A DNA stretch of 64,000 nt from Microbacterium sp. B35-30 (GCF_010634855.1 NZ_MWLQ01000003.1:1-64000), one strand, 5' to 3'. Shown: positions 44,637 through 53,758, counted from the stretch's first letter. Notes: generated by a model not told the origin, from the sequence alone. A program made the numbers and translations.

Positions 44637-44713
44637 ATTCACTTGCTCAGTCAAGTCATTGTACTCTGATTTAAGTTTCCTGGGTAAGTGAATCTAACCT
44701 TGACGGCTACAGT
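44637..44713. promoter_or_regulatory. SDR-MarR divergent control region
   Basis: Two related 24-25 bp sites lie in opposite orientation at 44637-44660 and 44669-44693, sharing ATTCACTT and CCAG/TCAG-type centres (about 17 of 24 bases). The first has ACTTG-N6-CAAGT symmetry. The SDR -10 (TACAAT, 44658-44663 minus) lies at the edge of site 1, and the MarR -10 (TACAGT, 44708-44713) ends 7 nt before its ATG. This layout fits one regulator repressing both genes. Confidence 0.6.
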
Positions 44714-44720
44714 GTGAGGC

Positions 44721-45224
44721 ATGACGCGAACCGATGCGCCCGCTGCGTTGACGCCAGAAGAGCTCGACACCTGGGCCGGACTGGCGACGGTTCTCGAGTG
44801 GCTGCCAGCCGCCCTCGATGCTCAGCTGCAGCGCGACGCGCAGCTGACCCACTTCGAGTACGGCGTGCTGTACGCACTCGCCGATGCTCCCGGCAGAACC
44901 CTGCGCATGAGCGTCCTCTCCGGCTATGCGAACAGCTCGCTCTCACGGTTGTCGCGTGCTGCGACGCGACTGGAGTCCAAGGGGTGGATGCGCCGCCGGC
45001 CCGACCCAGCGGATGGCCGATACACGTTGGCGATCCTCACCGAGCTCGGTCAGCAGAAGGTCGACGAGGCGGCACCTGGACATGCCGAGCTGGTGCGCGG
45101 CCTGGTGTTCGATCGCCTGACGAGTGCGCAACAGCGGCAGCTACGCGAGATCTCGCGTCGCATCACGGGCGCGATCCGGTCTGAGGAAGGCTGGGCGCCC
45201 CCCGCGAACACGCCTTCCACCTAG
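44721..45224 (+). CDS. MarR-family transcriptional regulator
   Basis: A 167-residue winged-helix regulator. The recognition region is LSGYANSSLSRLSRAATRLESKGWM and the wing is RRPDPADGRYTLAILTELG. It is divergent from the SDR gene with paired operator-like sites between them. The mRNA is probably leaderless (TACAGT, then 7 nt, then ATG). The ligand is unknown. Confidence 0.9.
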   Translation: MTRTDAPAALTPEELDTWAGLATVLEWLPAALDAQLQRDAQLTHFEYGVLYALADAPGRTLRMSVLSGYANSSLSRLSRAATRLESKGWMRRRPDPADGRYTLAILTELGQQKVDEAAPGHAELVRGLVFDRLTSAQQRQLREISRRITGAIRSEEGWAPPANTPST

Positions 45225-45424
45225 GGGCGCGTCCGCGATGCGCCACGCGCGTCGGAACCTCGACATGCAGGACCACGCTGCTCGCCGACGACATCCGCGC
45301 TTCTTCGACGGCCTTCCCTGACGCGGTCCACATCTGAAGGTGATTACCGTCTGGGCATGGACCTCCCAGTCGCCTCCCCCACGGGCCGCCACAGCGACCG
45401 CCGCCCCCGACTCCCGGTCATCCG

Positions 45425-46375
45425 ATGTCCCCACTACATGGCAATGTCGACAGCATGGAGCGGTTTGCAGCATCTCCGGCTGAGTGCGCGGGCTCATCCT
45501 CACGCTGGGGGATCGTCGGTGTACCGTCGAGCGCCGCAGCACACTGGGCCGGGATCGAAAAGGCGCCAGCCGCGCTGCGAGCGGCCGGACTCGTGGACGC
45601 CCTGTCCAACGGATCCGTCGCGGTCAAGGACTTCGGTGACCAGCAGGTCGCCCATTGGGCCACCCACCGAACGGGCGACGGGGCGAACAACGTCGAGGCT
45701 GTACGCGCGGTGCTCGATGAGACACGTCAGCGCATCGTCGATGTGCTGACGGACGGTCTTCGCCCGTTCGTCATCGGCGGGGAGTGCACGCTGGCGGTCG
45801 CGATGGTGAGTGCGTTCGCCGAATGCGGCCGCGACGTAGGGGTCGTATACGTCGACGGCGGGCAGGACCTGATGACCCCCGTCGACAACCGCGACGAACC
45901 CATCCTCGACGGCATGGGTGTCGCGCATATGCTCGACCTTCCCGGCACAGAGGACGTCATTTCCGGCATCGGCCCGCGGCGGCCTCTCTTGCGGGACTCG
46001 GACATCGTCTTCCTCGGGTACGCCGACGAGGAGGAGGACATCCACGACGTTGTGCACAGTGGGCGCATCCCGTCGTCGCTCGTCAGCGCAGATCCGGAAG
46101 CAGCCGCGTTCCGTGCGCTGGCGGCGCTCAGCGCAGCCAGCATTGTCATCCACATCGATGTCGACGTGCTCGACTTCCTGCAGGTCCCAGCCGCCGACGT
46201 CCCGACCTACGGACGAGGACTCTCCATCGAAGACCTCTCCGCCACTCTCCGGATCCTCTTCAGCGACCCGCGCTGTGCCGGTGCGCTTCTTGTGGAGTAC
46301 AACCCCGATCACGACCGGCTGGGACGCGCTGCAGCACAACTTGTCGAGATGATACGGGCCACCGCAAGCGGCTGA
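45425..46375 (+). CDS. Arginase/ureohydrolase-family protein with altered metal ligands
   Basis: A 316-residue member of the arginase fold. Canonical metal motifs are changed. GGDH is GGEC here, and the DAHxD motif reads DGGQD, so two histidine ligands are missing, while the last pair is kept in HIDVDVLD. The segment YVDGGQDLM with later GMGVAHMLDLPG looks like a distinct actinobacterial subfamily, so this is probably not a plain arginase or agmatinase. The start is uncertain (45425 or the ATG at 45455). It follows MarR by 200 bp, in which I see no gene. Confidence 0.8.
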   Translation: MSPLHGNVDSMERFAASPAECAGSSSRWGIVGVPSSAAAHWAGIEKAPAALRAAGLVDALSNGSVAVKDFGDQQVAHWATHRTGDGANNVEAVRAVLDETRQRIVDVLTDGLRPFVIGGECTLAVAMVSAFAECGRDVGVVYVDGGQDLMTPVDNRDEPILDGMGVAHMLDLPGTEDVISGIGPRRPLLRDSDIVFLGYADEEEDIHDVVHSGRIPSSLVSADPEAAAFRALAALSAASIVIHIDVDVLDFLQVPAADVPTYGRGLSIEDLSATLRILFSDPRCAGALLVEYNPDHDRLGRAAAQLVEMIRATASG

Positions 46376-46543
46376 CCGAGTTCATGAGGGAATGCTATCC
46401 CGGCCCCAGTAACTGATCCATGGAGGGAGTGAGGCGCATACCGGGTCAGCTGGCGTCGATGTGTCGCCCGCCGCGCCGAGCGGTGGAGGCCCGGCTCATC
46501 TCACTCGCGAAACGGACATCCTCGCGGCCCCGGTGGTCCTGGG

Positions 46544-47317
46544 CTACGCGAACATCTGGCGCAGCACGTCGAGGTCGCCGACGTCGAGTGCCCGCGCGAT
46601 CACCTCGGCCTCAGCCGGGTCGGGGAACAGGCCGGACAGCTCGTTCGCGAAGATGCCGCGCATCCGGTCCAGGTCACCTGCGTGGGCCGCCGCGCTCATC
46701 GCCTCGACGGCGAGCTGGTATGGAATCTGCTGGTATCCGTCGGGCGTGGTCACTGGGTTGTAGTACGGCACCCACGGGATCGAACTGTCCGGGTGGAGCA
46801 GCAGCACCTCGCCGGGCTGGATCGTGCGCGTGTGGTTGAGGGTCGCGAGCGTCAGCGCGTTGGCGATGCAGAACCGGTCCCCGATCGCGTACAGCGCGTC
46901 GCCCGGCGCGACCGTGTACGTGTTGATCCGGCCCTCGTCGTCGAGGCCCACGGTGCCCGCCGCGAACTCGCGCTCCCCACGATCGGTCAGGTCGCCGTTC
47001 AGATGCGCGCTCGTCTGCCCCATGTGGAGCCAGATCGGGTTCTCGCAGCCCTCGGGCGTGTTCTTCGGGATCGCGGTGCCGTTCCCGACATACACGTAGC
47101 CGTCGCCCAGCTCATCGATCATCTTCGTGCCGATCGGGTCCTCTTCCGCGGACGCCGGCTCCTCGGTCGGCCCCTCGGTCGCGTCCTCAGTCGGCTGGAA
47201 GATCGCCCAGGACGACATCTCGGCGTAGGCACCCGATACGGTCGGCACGGCGAGGGCGACGAGGCCGCCGACGACGAGGACGGCGACGCCCGTGGTGATC
47301 TTGGCGGCGAGGTTCAT
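46544..47317 (-). CDS. Membrane-anchored LysM-like domain protein
   Basis: A 257-residue protein with one N-terminal membrane segment (about 5-30) and an acidic Pro/Glu-rich linker (about 40-62). A LysM-like segment (about 130-170) reads YTVAPGDALYAIGDRFCIAN then NHTRTIQPGEVLLLHP. The rest is extracytoplasmic and likely helical (DLDRMRGIFANELSGLFPDP). It probably associates with the cell wall. A TAGGTT box ends 7 nt before the ATG on the minus strand, suggesting a leaderless mRNA. The gap 46376-46543 holds nothing recognisable. Confidence 0.8.
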   Translation of the reverse strand: MNLAAKITTGVAVLVVGGLVALAVPTVSGAYAEMSSWAIFQPTEDATEGPTEEPASAEEDPIGTKMIDELGDGYVYVGNGTAIPKNTPEGCENPIWLHMGQTSAHLNGDLTDRGEREFAAGTVGLDDEGRINTYTVAPGDALYAIGDRFCIANALTLATLNHTRTIQPGEVLLLHPDSSIPWVPYYNPVTTPDGYQQIPYQLAVEAMSAAAHAGDLDRMRGIFANELSGLFPDPAEAEVIARALDVGDLDVLRQMFA

Positions 47318-47368
47318 GTGTCAGAACCTAATGGGACTGGGCGTCCCGAGGCCATGGTCGCGCCCGGA

Positions 47369-48121
47369 TCAGACATGCCTCCGGACGACGACGTAGCGGT
47401 CGTGGTCCTCGGCGGGTGCGAAGCCGCGCGTATCGAACATCGAACGGGGACCGCAGAACGCCCCGGAATCGTCGCCGGATTCCACTCGGCGCGGGTATCC
47501 CTCGACGTATCGCGCGCCGCGCGCTTCGCCGTCGGCGATGACGCGATCCAGGAGCGCGGCTGACACGCCGTGGCGCCGGTAGGGCGGGGCGATGATGAAG
47601 CAGGAGACGCCCACCACGGTGTCGGGGGCCGGCCCATCCGGATCGACGCCGTCGTACTTCGCGTACGTCGACCGGCGCGACGCATTGACCCAGCCCGCCG
47701 GGCTGCCGTCGACGTACGCGAGGTACCCGAGCGTCGCTCCCGCCCGCAGCCGTTCGACCATCTCTGCCCGCACATCACGCCATGGTCGCTCGGGAACGTC
47801 CCCGGTATGGGGATGCAGGCAGTAGCAGGATCCCCAGTCGGGATTGTCGGGAAACGCGTCGCGGTCGAAGAACCGCAGCCAGTCGTCGATGCGCTCCTCT
47901 GTGACGGCATGCACCTCTATCGAGCCGATCGAGGCAAGTCGCTCGACCGGGCCGTCCTCGCGTGCCGAGGCATCCGCGAAGTTGCGCGCCCACAGCTGCA
48001 CCTCTTCGTCGGGGTAGGGAACGTCGTGCGCCCCGCGTACGTGTGCGACGAACTGTTCGACGAGCGGCTCGACTTCGGCGCCCTCGAATCGCGCGTCCTT
48101 CTCGAAGCACTCGATCCACAT
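47369..48121 (-). CDS. GNAT-family N-acetyltransferase
   Basis: A 250-residue protein. An N-terminal segment (1-70) of unknown type precedes a GNAT domain with VVGVSCFIIAPPYRRHGVSA, the acetyl-CoA loop, and YVEGYPRRVESGDDSGAF. The substrate is unknown. No strong ribosome site is visible at the ATG 48121. Confidence 0.82.
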   Translation of the reverse strand: MWIECFEKDARFEGAEVEPLVEQFVAHVRGAHDVPYPDEEVQLWARNFADASAREDGPVERLASIGSIEVHAVTEERIDDWLRFFDRDAFPDNPDWGSCYCLHPHTGDVPERPWRDVRAEMVERLRAGATLGYLAYVDGSPAGWVNASRRSTYAKYDGVDPDGPAPDTVVGVSCFIIAPPYRRHGVSAALLDRVIADGEARGARYVEGYPRRVESGDDSGAFCGPRSMFDTRGFAPAEDHDRYVVVRRHV

Positions 48122-48179
48122 GCCTAGGAGTGAACCACGATTTCTGATCCGTGCCTCAAGCGGAATCCGACACCGCGCC

Positions 48180-49433
48180 TCAGGCAGTTGGCTGACGGAT
48201 GCCGCGACGCCAGACGTCGCGAATGTTCAGCGTGTCGCTGATCGTCGTCATCGGGTCGCCGTCTACCAGCAGCAGGTCGGCGCGCTGGCCCACCGCGATG
48301 GATCCCCGATCCGTGAGGCCGAAACGACGAGCGGTCACCGCCGTGGCAGCGCTCAGCGCCCCGGTCGGCGTCACGCCCGCATCGACGAAGTACTGCAGCT
48401 CCTGGTGCACGCTGGCGCCGTGCGCGAGACCGCCGAGGAAGGGCAGCGGCTGCGAGACATCTGTGCCGACGAGCAGGTCGACGCCGGCCGCCTCGAGGGC
48501 GCGCACGGTGGCCAGGACGTCGTCGAGCCGACCCTGCGGATAGTGGTTGAAGCTGCTCCGCAGCGTCGAGTCCCATTCCGGTGAGAGCTTCGCGGCGACG
48601 CGTGGGTCGTCTGCGAGCGCCGATCCGGTGATGCCCATCATCGAGGCGTCGAGCACCACGCAGGCTACGACGAAAGCACCGGACTGCGCGATGGCGTCGA
48701 TGATCCGGGACGTGTGCGGTCGGTCCATGAAGAGGTGGGCCAGGCCGTCGATGCCGGCGTCGATGCTCATCTGCGTGGCTTCGATGGTGAGCGCGTGCGC
48801 CACCGTCAGCATGCCGAGGCGTTGGGCTTCGGCGACACCCGCGTTCAGCGTTTCCTGGTCGAGCATGGGGAGGCCCGGGTGTCCCTCGACGGACCCATCG
48901 TCGACCATGAACTTGATGTAGTCCGAGCCGGCGTCAGCGAGCTGGCCGACCACGTCGACCGCTTCCTGCGGGGTGGTGACCTTCGCGCGCACGATCGGGT
49001 CGACACGCTCGGGGCCGGCAGCGCGGCCGCCGGGGCCGCCGCGGCCCCCGCCGCGCTCGGGGTGGAAGTCCTTGGGGAACAGCTCCTCGGGGTGCCCTCC
49101 GGGAGGAGTGAGCCCGAATCCGGCGGAACGCACATCGGCGAGGTTGTCGTCCTGCGTGATGTGGTCACGGTCGCGGGCGGTGTTCGCACCCTGCATCTCG
49201 AGCTCCGTCGTCACACCGAACTGCAACGCCATCCGAAGGCCGGCGGTATCGGTGTGGACGTGCGCGTCGATGAGACCGGGCAGCAGCGTCGCACCGGGAG
49301 CTTCGATCAGCTGTGCGTCCGCGGGAGCCTGATCGCCGATGGACTCGATCAGCCCGTCACAGATCACCACGGTCTTGCGCCCGAGGTTCTTGGTGCCGTC
49401 GAACACCCTACCGGCCACAATTGCTGTGCGCAT
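48180..49433 (-). CDS. Amidohydrolase family protein
   Basis: A 417-residue metal-dependent amidohydrolase. Motifs are LIDAHVHTDTAG, the carboxylated-lysine-type region DYIKFMVDDGS, VAHALTIEATQ with the histidine ligand, GLAHLF, and the acid DLLVGTDVSQ. The sequence GGGRGGPGGRAAG (about 133-146) is a flexible loop. The C-terminus GQRADLLLVDGDP closes the beta-sandwich. Start ATG at 49433 is 98 bp from a divergent MarR gene, the likely regulator. Confidence 0.88.
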   Translation of the reverse strand: MRTAIVAGRVFDGTKNLGRKTVVICDGLIESIGDQAPADAQLIEAPGATLLPGLIDAHVHTDTAGLRMALQFGVTTELEMQGANTARDRDHITQDDNLADVRSAGFGLTPPGGHPEELFPKDFHPERGGGRGGPGGRAAGPERVDPIVRAKVTTPQEAVDVVGQLADAGSDYIKFMVDDGSVEGHPGLPMLDQETLNAGVAEAQRLGMLTVAHALTIEATQMSIDAGIDGLAHLFMDRPHTSRIIDAIAQSGAFVVACVVLDASMMGITGSALADDPRVAAKLSPEWDSTLRSSFNHYPQGRLDDVLATVRALEAAGVDLLVGTDVSQPLPFLGGLAHGASVHQELQYFVDAGVTPTGALSAATAVTARRFGLTDRGSIAVGQRADLLLVDGDPMTTISDTLNIRDVWRRGIRQPTA

Positions 49434-49477
49434 ACGACTTTCCGTTCCCTGCGGGAGCGCCACCAAGCGGACGCTCA

Positions 49478-49503
49478 TTTACGTGTAAAATACCACATAT
49501 GTG
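49478..49503. promoter_or_regulatory. Palindromes between amidohydrolase and MarR genes
   Basis: TTTAC-GT-GTAAA occupies 49478-49489 and the perfect palindrome CACATATGTG occupies 49494-49503, both in the divergent promoter region. They are reasonable MarR operator candidates. Confidence 0.5.
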
Positions 49504-49531
49504 CAAGACGCACGCAAATTGAGGAGCAGAG

Positions 49532-50008
49532 ATGAATGATCGCGAACAGCCTCCGCGGACCACCTCGAGCGACGACGATCTGCTCGAGAACGTCGGGACA
49601 GCGTTCTCGAGACTGCGGCGCCGCGCGAGCAGCGTCCCCCTCGACATGCAGGTCGCGCGAACCGACGTGCGCCGCGATCTTCTGCTCGCGATGGTGGAAG
49701 AGGCCGACGGAGTGCTGAGTGTCAACGCGCTGGCTGCCGCACTCGGGATGGAGCGCACCTCGGTCAGTCGTCTCGCGGCATCCTGCGTGAGCGAAGGCCT
49801 CGTCGAACGCGTGGCCTCCCAGACCGACGGGCGCAGCATCACACTCCGCCTGACGTCGCAAGGACGTGAGGTGCTTGCCGACGCGAGACACCAGCAACGC
49901 CGAGCGTTCGAATACATCACCCGCCAGTGGGACGACGACGAGCGGCTTGAGTTCGCCAGGCTTCTGCATAAGTACGTGGCCAGCGCGAGCCGCGAAGCAT
50001 CCGAATGA
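49532..50008 (+). CDS. MarR-family transcriptional regulator
   Basis: A 158-residue winged-helix regulator. The recognition helix region is LAAALGMERTSVSRLAASCVSEGLVE and the wing DGRSITLRLTSQGREV. A GAGGAG site precedes the ATG. It is divergent from the amidohydrolase with palindromes between, so it probably controls that gene. Confidence 0.9.
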   Translation: MNDREQPPRTTSSDDDLLENVGTAFSRLRRRASSVPLDMQVARTDVRRDLLLAMVEEADGVLSVNALAAALGMERTSVSRLAASCVSEGLVERVASQTDGRSITLRLTSQGREVLADARHQQRRAFEYITRQWDDDERLEFARLLHKYVASASREASE

Positions 50009-50029
50009 GCCCTCGCTGCTCGCCATCGC

Positions 50030-50614
50030 TCAGCGCAGAAGCGGGGTCAGCAGTTCGGTGATCGCCAGCTCGGTCTGCTCCGAGGACAGGTCGCCGTCGA
50101 ATCGCAGGATGCGCCAGGTGGTCGCATCGCAGATGGACACGATCTGGGCGAGCCGCCTCTGTCGAGATGCATCGTCGGGCTGGGGTGGAAGATATTCCGA
50201 GAAGGCGCGGCGGCACCAATCGAGGTGATACGCCCTCCCGCGCGCGACGATCTCCGGCAGCCCCGGCACGAGTGAGGCCTCGGAGTAGGTCTTCAGGATC
50301 AGCAGCCCGTATTCGTCGTAGTGCTCCACCAGCGCGCGGATCGTCTCGAGGGAACTGGACCGCAAGGCCGCCTCGCGCTTCGCCGCAATGCGTCCCAGTT
50401 CACGTTCGACAGTTGTGGTCATCAGCACCGGTTTGCTGCCAAGACGTCGGATCACGGTCTGCGAGGTCACACCGGCGTCTGCGGCGACGTCGTCGAGCCT
50501 GATCCGCTCGTACGGAGTGGTGCGCAGGCGGTCCAGCATGCAATCGATAATCCGCTGACCTGTCGCCTCCGCGGCGTCCGCGCGGGCCGACATCCGGTAC
50601 TTGCGCTCTTTCAT
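50030..50614 (-). CDS. TetR-family transcriptional regulator
   Basis: A 194-residue TetR repressor. The helix-turn-helix is IRLDDVAADAGVTSQTVIRRLGSK near residues 35-60 and the C-terminal domain is ligand-binding. The ATG at 50614 is chosen because a TACCAT -10 ends 7 nt before it, and an in-frame ATG at 50623 lies inside that box. A 27-bp palindrome (50609-50635) covers this promoter and that of the divergent hydrolase, so the pair is probably coregulated. Confidence 0.9.
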   Translation of the reverse strand: MKERKYRMSARADAAEATGQRIIDCMLDRLRTTPYERIRLDDVAADAGVTSQTVIRRLGSKPVLMTTTVERELGRIAAKREAALRSSSLETIRALVEHYDEYGLLILKTYSEASLVPGLPEIVARGRAYHLDWCRRAFSEYLPPQPDDASRQRRLAQIVSICDATTWRILRFDGDLSSEQTELAITELLTPLLR

Positions 50615-50635
50615 GTTAGTCATGGTAACGTGAAA
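50609..50635. promoter_or_regulatory. Shared TetR operator holding both divergent -10 boxes
   Basis: TTTCATGTTA (50609-50618) and TAACGTGAAA (50626-50635) are inverted with 9 of 10 bases matching and a 7-bp spacer. Inside it lie the plus-strand TAACGT -10 (50626-50631), 6 nt before the hydrolase ATG at 50638, and the minus-strand TACCAT -10 (50622-50627), 7 nt before the tetR ATG. Confidence 0.78.
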
Positions 50636-50637
50636 TT

Positions 50638-51465
50638 ATGAGGACCTCTTCAGAACGCGCCGAGCGCGTCGACACCCGCCTCGGCTCTCTCGCCGTTCGT
50701 CGCGTCGGCACGGGCGACATGACCGTGTTCTGGTCATCGATGTTCGTCGACAGCCACACCTGGGACAGCGCGTTGCCGCTGCTGCTGGCCGGCGCTCCCG
50801 AGCGGGAGTTCGTCCTCATCGACCCGCCAGGGCTGGGACTCAGCGAACCGCTTTCGCGGCGCAGCAGCATCGCCGAAGCTGCGGATGCCGCGCGAGACGC
50901 CCTGGCCGGGCTTGGAGCCACCAGCCCTGTCGACTGGGTGGGCAACGCGTTCGGCGGGCACGTCGGCTACCAGCTCGCGACCGACCCTTCCACCATCCGT
51001 AGTTTCGTTGCGATCAGCGCGCCCACCGAGCCGGTACCTGCTCACCTCCGGCGCAAGATCGCCGTTCTGCATCCGGTCCTGCGCCTCATGGGAGCAGTCG
51101 GACCGGTGCGCGCGGCAGTGATCTCGGCGATGCTGACGGATGCCTCGGCCGCGACTCCCGGCATCCGTGACGTGGTCGTCGACAGCCTCAACCGACCCAC
51201 GCGCGCCAGCATGAGCCACGCGCTGCGCTCGTTCATCATCGATCGAACCGACGTGACCGATCGCCTCTCGGGCATCGGCGTGCCCAGTCTGTTCATCGCA
51301 TCCGATGACCGGGGGGACTGGAGCCCGGAGGATGCTCAACGCGCGGCGGCATCCTCGCCGCACGCCACATCGGTCACGATCGCCGGGGCGCGCACACTCG
51401 TTCCGCTCGAGCAGCCCCGCGCAGTCGCTCAGGCGATCCTCGCATTCTGGGCAGCCAACGAGTGA
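50638..51465 (+). CDS. Alpha/beta hydrolase-fold protein without nucleophile serine
   Basis: A 275-residue alpha/beta hydrolase fold protein. The elbow reads GNAFGGH, so the catalytic serine is alanine (codon GCG). The usual histidine segment reads GARTLVPLEQP, with Arg-Thr in place of a Gly-His pair. The acid region ASDDRGDW is kept. It is probably not a serine hydrolase and may bind a ligand or use another chemistry. The divergent TetR protein shares its operator and likely controls it. Confidence 0.85.
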   Translation: MRTSSERAERVDTRLGSLAVRRVGTGDMTVFWSSMFVDSHTWDSALPLLLAGAPEREFVLIDPPGLGLSEPLSRRSSIAEAADAARDALAGLGATSPVDWVGNAFGGHVGYQLATDPSTIRSFVAISAPTEPVPAHLRRKIAVLHPVLRLMGAVGPVRAAVISAMLTDASAATPGIRDVVVDSLNRPTRASMSHALRSFIIDRTDVTDRLSGIGVPSLFIASDDRGDWSPEDAQRAAASSPHATSVTIAGARTLVPLEQPRAVAQAILAFWAANE

Positions 51466-51526
51466 GAAGGACCCCGGCTCTCCGACATCCCGGCGTAACG
51501 CGGACACGACCGTCGCACCCGGCGGA

Positions 51527-51751
51527 TCAGGGGGTCGACTTCACCTGGGTCGCGGAGTCGTCCGTGTCGAGCACGTTCGCGAGAACCTCAGGCTGTTTCG
51601 ACACCGCGCGGCGCCGATGTCGGGCGGGCGTCGAGAGCGCGCAGACGAGCGCTTCGGTGAGTCGCAACCAGTTGGCGTGCGTCGCCGTGAGGACCGAGAA
51701 GCCAGCCGTCTGCAGACAGGCCTCGACCGCTTCGCGGTGGCTCGGGTGCAC
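51527..51751 (-). pseudogene. Possible C-terminal fragment of SAM-dependent methyltransferase
   Basis: A 74-residue open frame. The stretch AGFSVLTATHANWLRLTEAL followed by RRRAVSKQPEVLANVLDT resembles the C-terminal tail of class I methyltransferases in actinobacteria. No SAM-binding domain precedes it on the minus strand, where only short leader-like sequence is found up to 51844. It is therefore a fragment or a chance match. The rest of the 51466-51844 gap holds nothing recognisable. Confidence 0.3.
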
Positions 51752-51844
51752 CAGTCAGGATCTACCGCAGCCTTCGTTCGTGGTCACACCGATCTCACTC
51801 GGTGAGGTCGTGAAATGGTAACGTCCGCATCCCTTCGTCCTGGG

Positions 51845-52195
51845 CTAAGCCTGCACCGCACTGAAGAATTCGCGTGCCGTCGCCAACTGGGCGAGTGCCA
51901 TCACGCCGGCCACGGCGACGTAGATCAGCCCGATCGTGTCGACGCCGTAGGCGATCGTGACCGCGGTCGCCAGCACTACCAGCCAGATCGAGGCCCACGC
52001 CCAGCGCTGTCTGACGCGGTAGGCGAAGAACAGGACCAGCAGCGCCAACGCGTTGACGACCGCGTAGGCGATGAACATCCGGCCCTCGTCTGCTGACGTG
52101 GCCACCAGGAAGATCGCGACCAGGTGATTGAGCAGCATCCCAGTGTTCAGCACGATCAGCACGATCCAGCCGGCCTTTGCCAGTCCAGTTCTCAT
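51845..52195 (-). CDS. Small four-TM membrane protein
   Basis: A 116-residue membrane protein with four hydrophobic segments (about 8-30, 40-60, 65-82 and 88-108). No family is recognised. It is likely a standalone gene, and its function is unknown. Confidence 0.75.
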   Translation of the reverse strand: MRTGLAKAGWIVLIVLNTGMLLNHLVAIFLVATSADEGRMFIAYAVVNALALLVLFFAYRVRQRWAWASIWLVVLATAVTIAYGVDTIGLIYVAVAGVMALAQLATAREFFSAVQA

Positions 52196-52387
52196 GCCAC
52201 GACTGTAGGACCGCGTGTCACACCGGCGAAAGACGCGACGAGCGCCAGGTGTGATGTCCAGGCCGCGGGCCGACCGGCGGGATGCTCAACCGCTCGAGTC
52301 GACCCCCTTCGATGCCGGCGAATGCAGGCGAACGAAAGGCGTTCTTCAGGACAGGAACTGACCGGAAGCCTTCGTACTGTCGTGGTC

Positions 52388-53542
52388 ATGGAGACGCAGA
52401 GCACCGAAGTCCGACCCTTCCGCATCGACATCCCGCAGTCCGCCTTGGACGACCTGAACGACCGGTTGGCAAGGACCCGTTGGCCCGATGAGCTTCCTGG
52501 TGTCGGGTGGGGCTATGGAGCTCCCTCGAGCTACCTGCGGGAGTTGGCGGAGTACTGGCGGACGGCGTACGACTGGCGCCGGCATGAGGCGGAGCTCAAC
52601 GAGTTCCCCCAGTTCACCACCACGATCGACGGGCAGAGCATCCACTTCCTGCACGTGCGCTCGGCAGAGCCGGACGCCTTGCCGTTGATTCTGACTCATG
52701 GGTGGCCGGGGTCGATCGTGGAGTTCATCGACGTCATCGGGCCCCTCACCGATCCGCGTGCCCACGGCGGTGACCCGGCTGACGCGTTCCATGTCGTCAT
52801 CCCGTCGCTGCCGGGATTCGGGTTCTCAGGACCGACGCACGAGACCGGCTGGGACATGGCACGAATCGCTCGCGCCTGGGCCGAGCTCATGCACCGACTC
52901 GGATACGAACGATACGGCGCCCAGGGCACCGACTCCGGATCGGTGATCTCGCCCCTGCTCGGGCGATCCGACGCCGAACGGGTGATCGGCGTGCATGTCA
53001 ACGGCGCTCTCGGGTTCCCGTCGGGCGATCCGGAGGAGTTCTCGCGCATGACGGAGGCAGAACAGGCCCGCCTCGGCGCCCTGCAGCAGCAAATGGAGGA
53101 GGGCGCCGGCTACGCGATCCTCCAGTCCACGAGGCCGCAGACGATCGGTGTCGGGCTCTCGGACTCGCCCGCGGCGCAACTGGCATGGATCGTGGAGCGG
53201 TTCAAGGAGTGGACCGATCCTTCGGCTGCATCGCTCGAGGATGCCGTCGACCGCGATGCGCTGCTCACCAACGTCAGCGTGTATTGGCTCACGGGCACCG
53301 CCACCTCATCGGCACGCCTCTACCGCGAGGGAAGGGCGAACTGGGGGCAGCCGACAGCGCGGTCGGAAGTACCCTCGGGCGTCGCGGTGTTCCCGGGCGA
53401 CTTCGGCATCCGAACGATCGCCGAGCGCGACGACAACGTCGTGCACTGGTCTGAGTTCGACCGCGGCGGCCACTTCCCCGCCATGGAGATCCCCGAGCTC
53501 CTGGTCGGCGACGTTCGAACCTTCTTCCGCCCGCTGCGGTGA
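52388..53542 (+). CDS. Epoxide hydrolase (EHN-domain type)
   Basis: A 384-residue microsomal-type epoxide hydrolase. The N-terminal EHN domain (about 8-115) has [21 protein letters not shown]. The alpha/beta domain carries the oxyanion HGWPGS, the nucleophile aspartate in [10 protein letters not shown], a tyrosine in VYWLTGTA and the histidine in [13 protein letters not shown]. It converts epoxides to diols, with xenobiotic or lipid substrates possible. A TACTGT box ends 7 nt before the ATG, suggesting a leaderless mRNA. No regulator is adjacent. Confidence 0.92.
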   Translation: METQSTEVRPFRIDIPQSALDDLNDRLARTRWPDELPGVGWGYGAPSSYLRELAEYWRTAYDWRRHEAELNEFPQFTTTIDGQSIHFLHVRSAEPDALPLILTHGWPGSIVEFIDVIGPLTDPRAHGGDPADAFHVVIPSLPGFGFSGPTHETGWDMARIARAWAELMHRLGYERYGAQGTDSGSVISPLLGRSDAERVIGVHVNGALGFPSGDPEEFSRMTEAEQARLGALQQQMEEGAGYAILQSTRPQTIGVGLSDSPAAQLAWIVERFKEWTDPSAASLEDAVDRDALLTNVSVYWLTGTATSSARLYREGRANWGQPTARSEVPSGVAVFPGDFGIRTIAERDDNVVHWSEFDRGGHFPAMEIPELLVGDVRTFFRPLR

Positions 53543-53758
53543 CGCGTGGCCACGCCGGGTGCGATGACGAGTGTCGAGCAAGCGCGACTATTCGATCTGG
53601 TGACGCTCACCCCTGCCGCGGCGGGTGAGGTGATGACACAGCGGCAGGGGTGCGCGACCGAAGCGCAGATCTACGGCGACCCAAGCCGATCCCACGCGCC
53701 GACCATAGACACAGCAGCGGCAATCGTCTGCGCGCCGTGCTTGAGGCTGAGGGCGATC

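Noticed and set aside
45357..45749. Leaderless gene starting at 45357 after a TACCGT box
   Set aside because: The frame translates to Arg/Ser/Pro-rich text and is out of frame with the arginase-like gene. The box may instead serve as the promoter of that gene.
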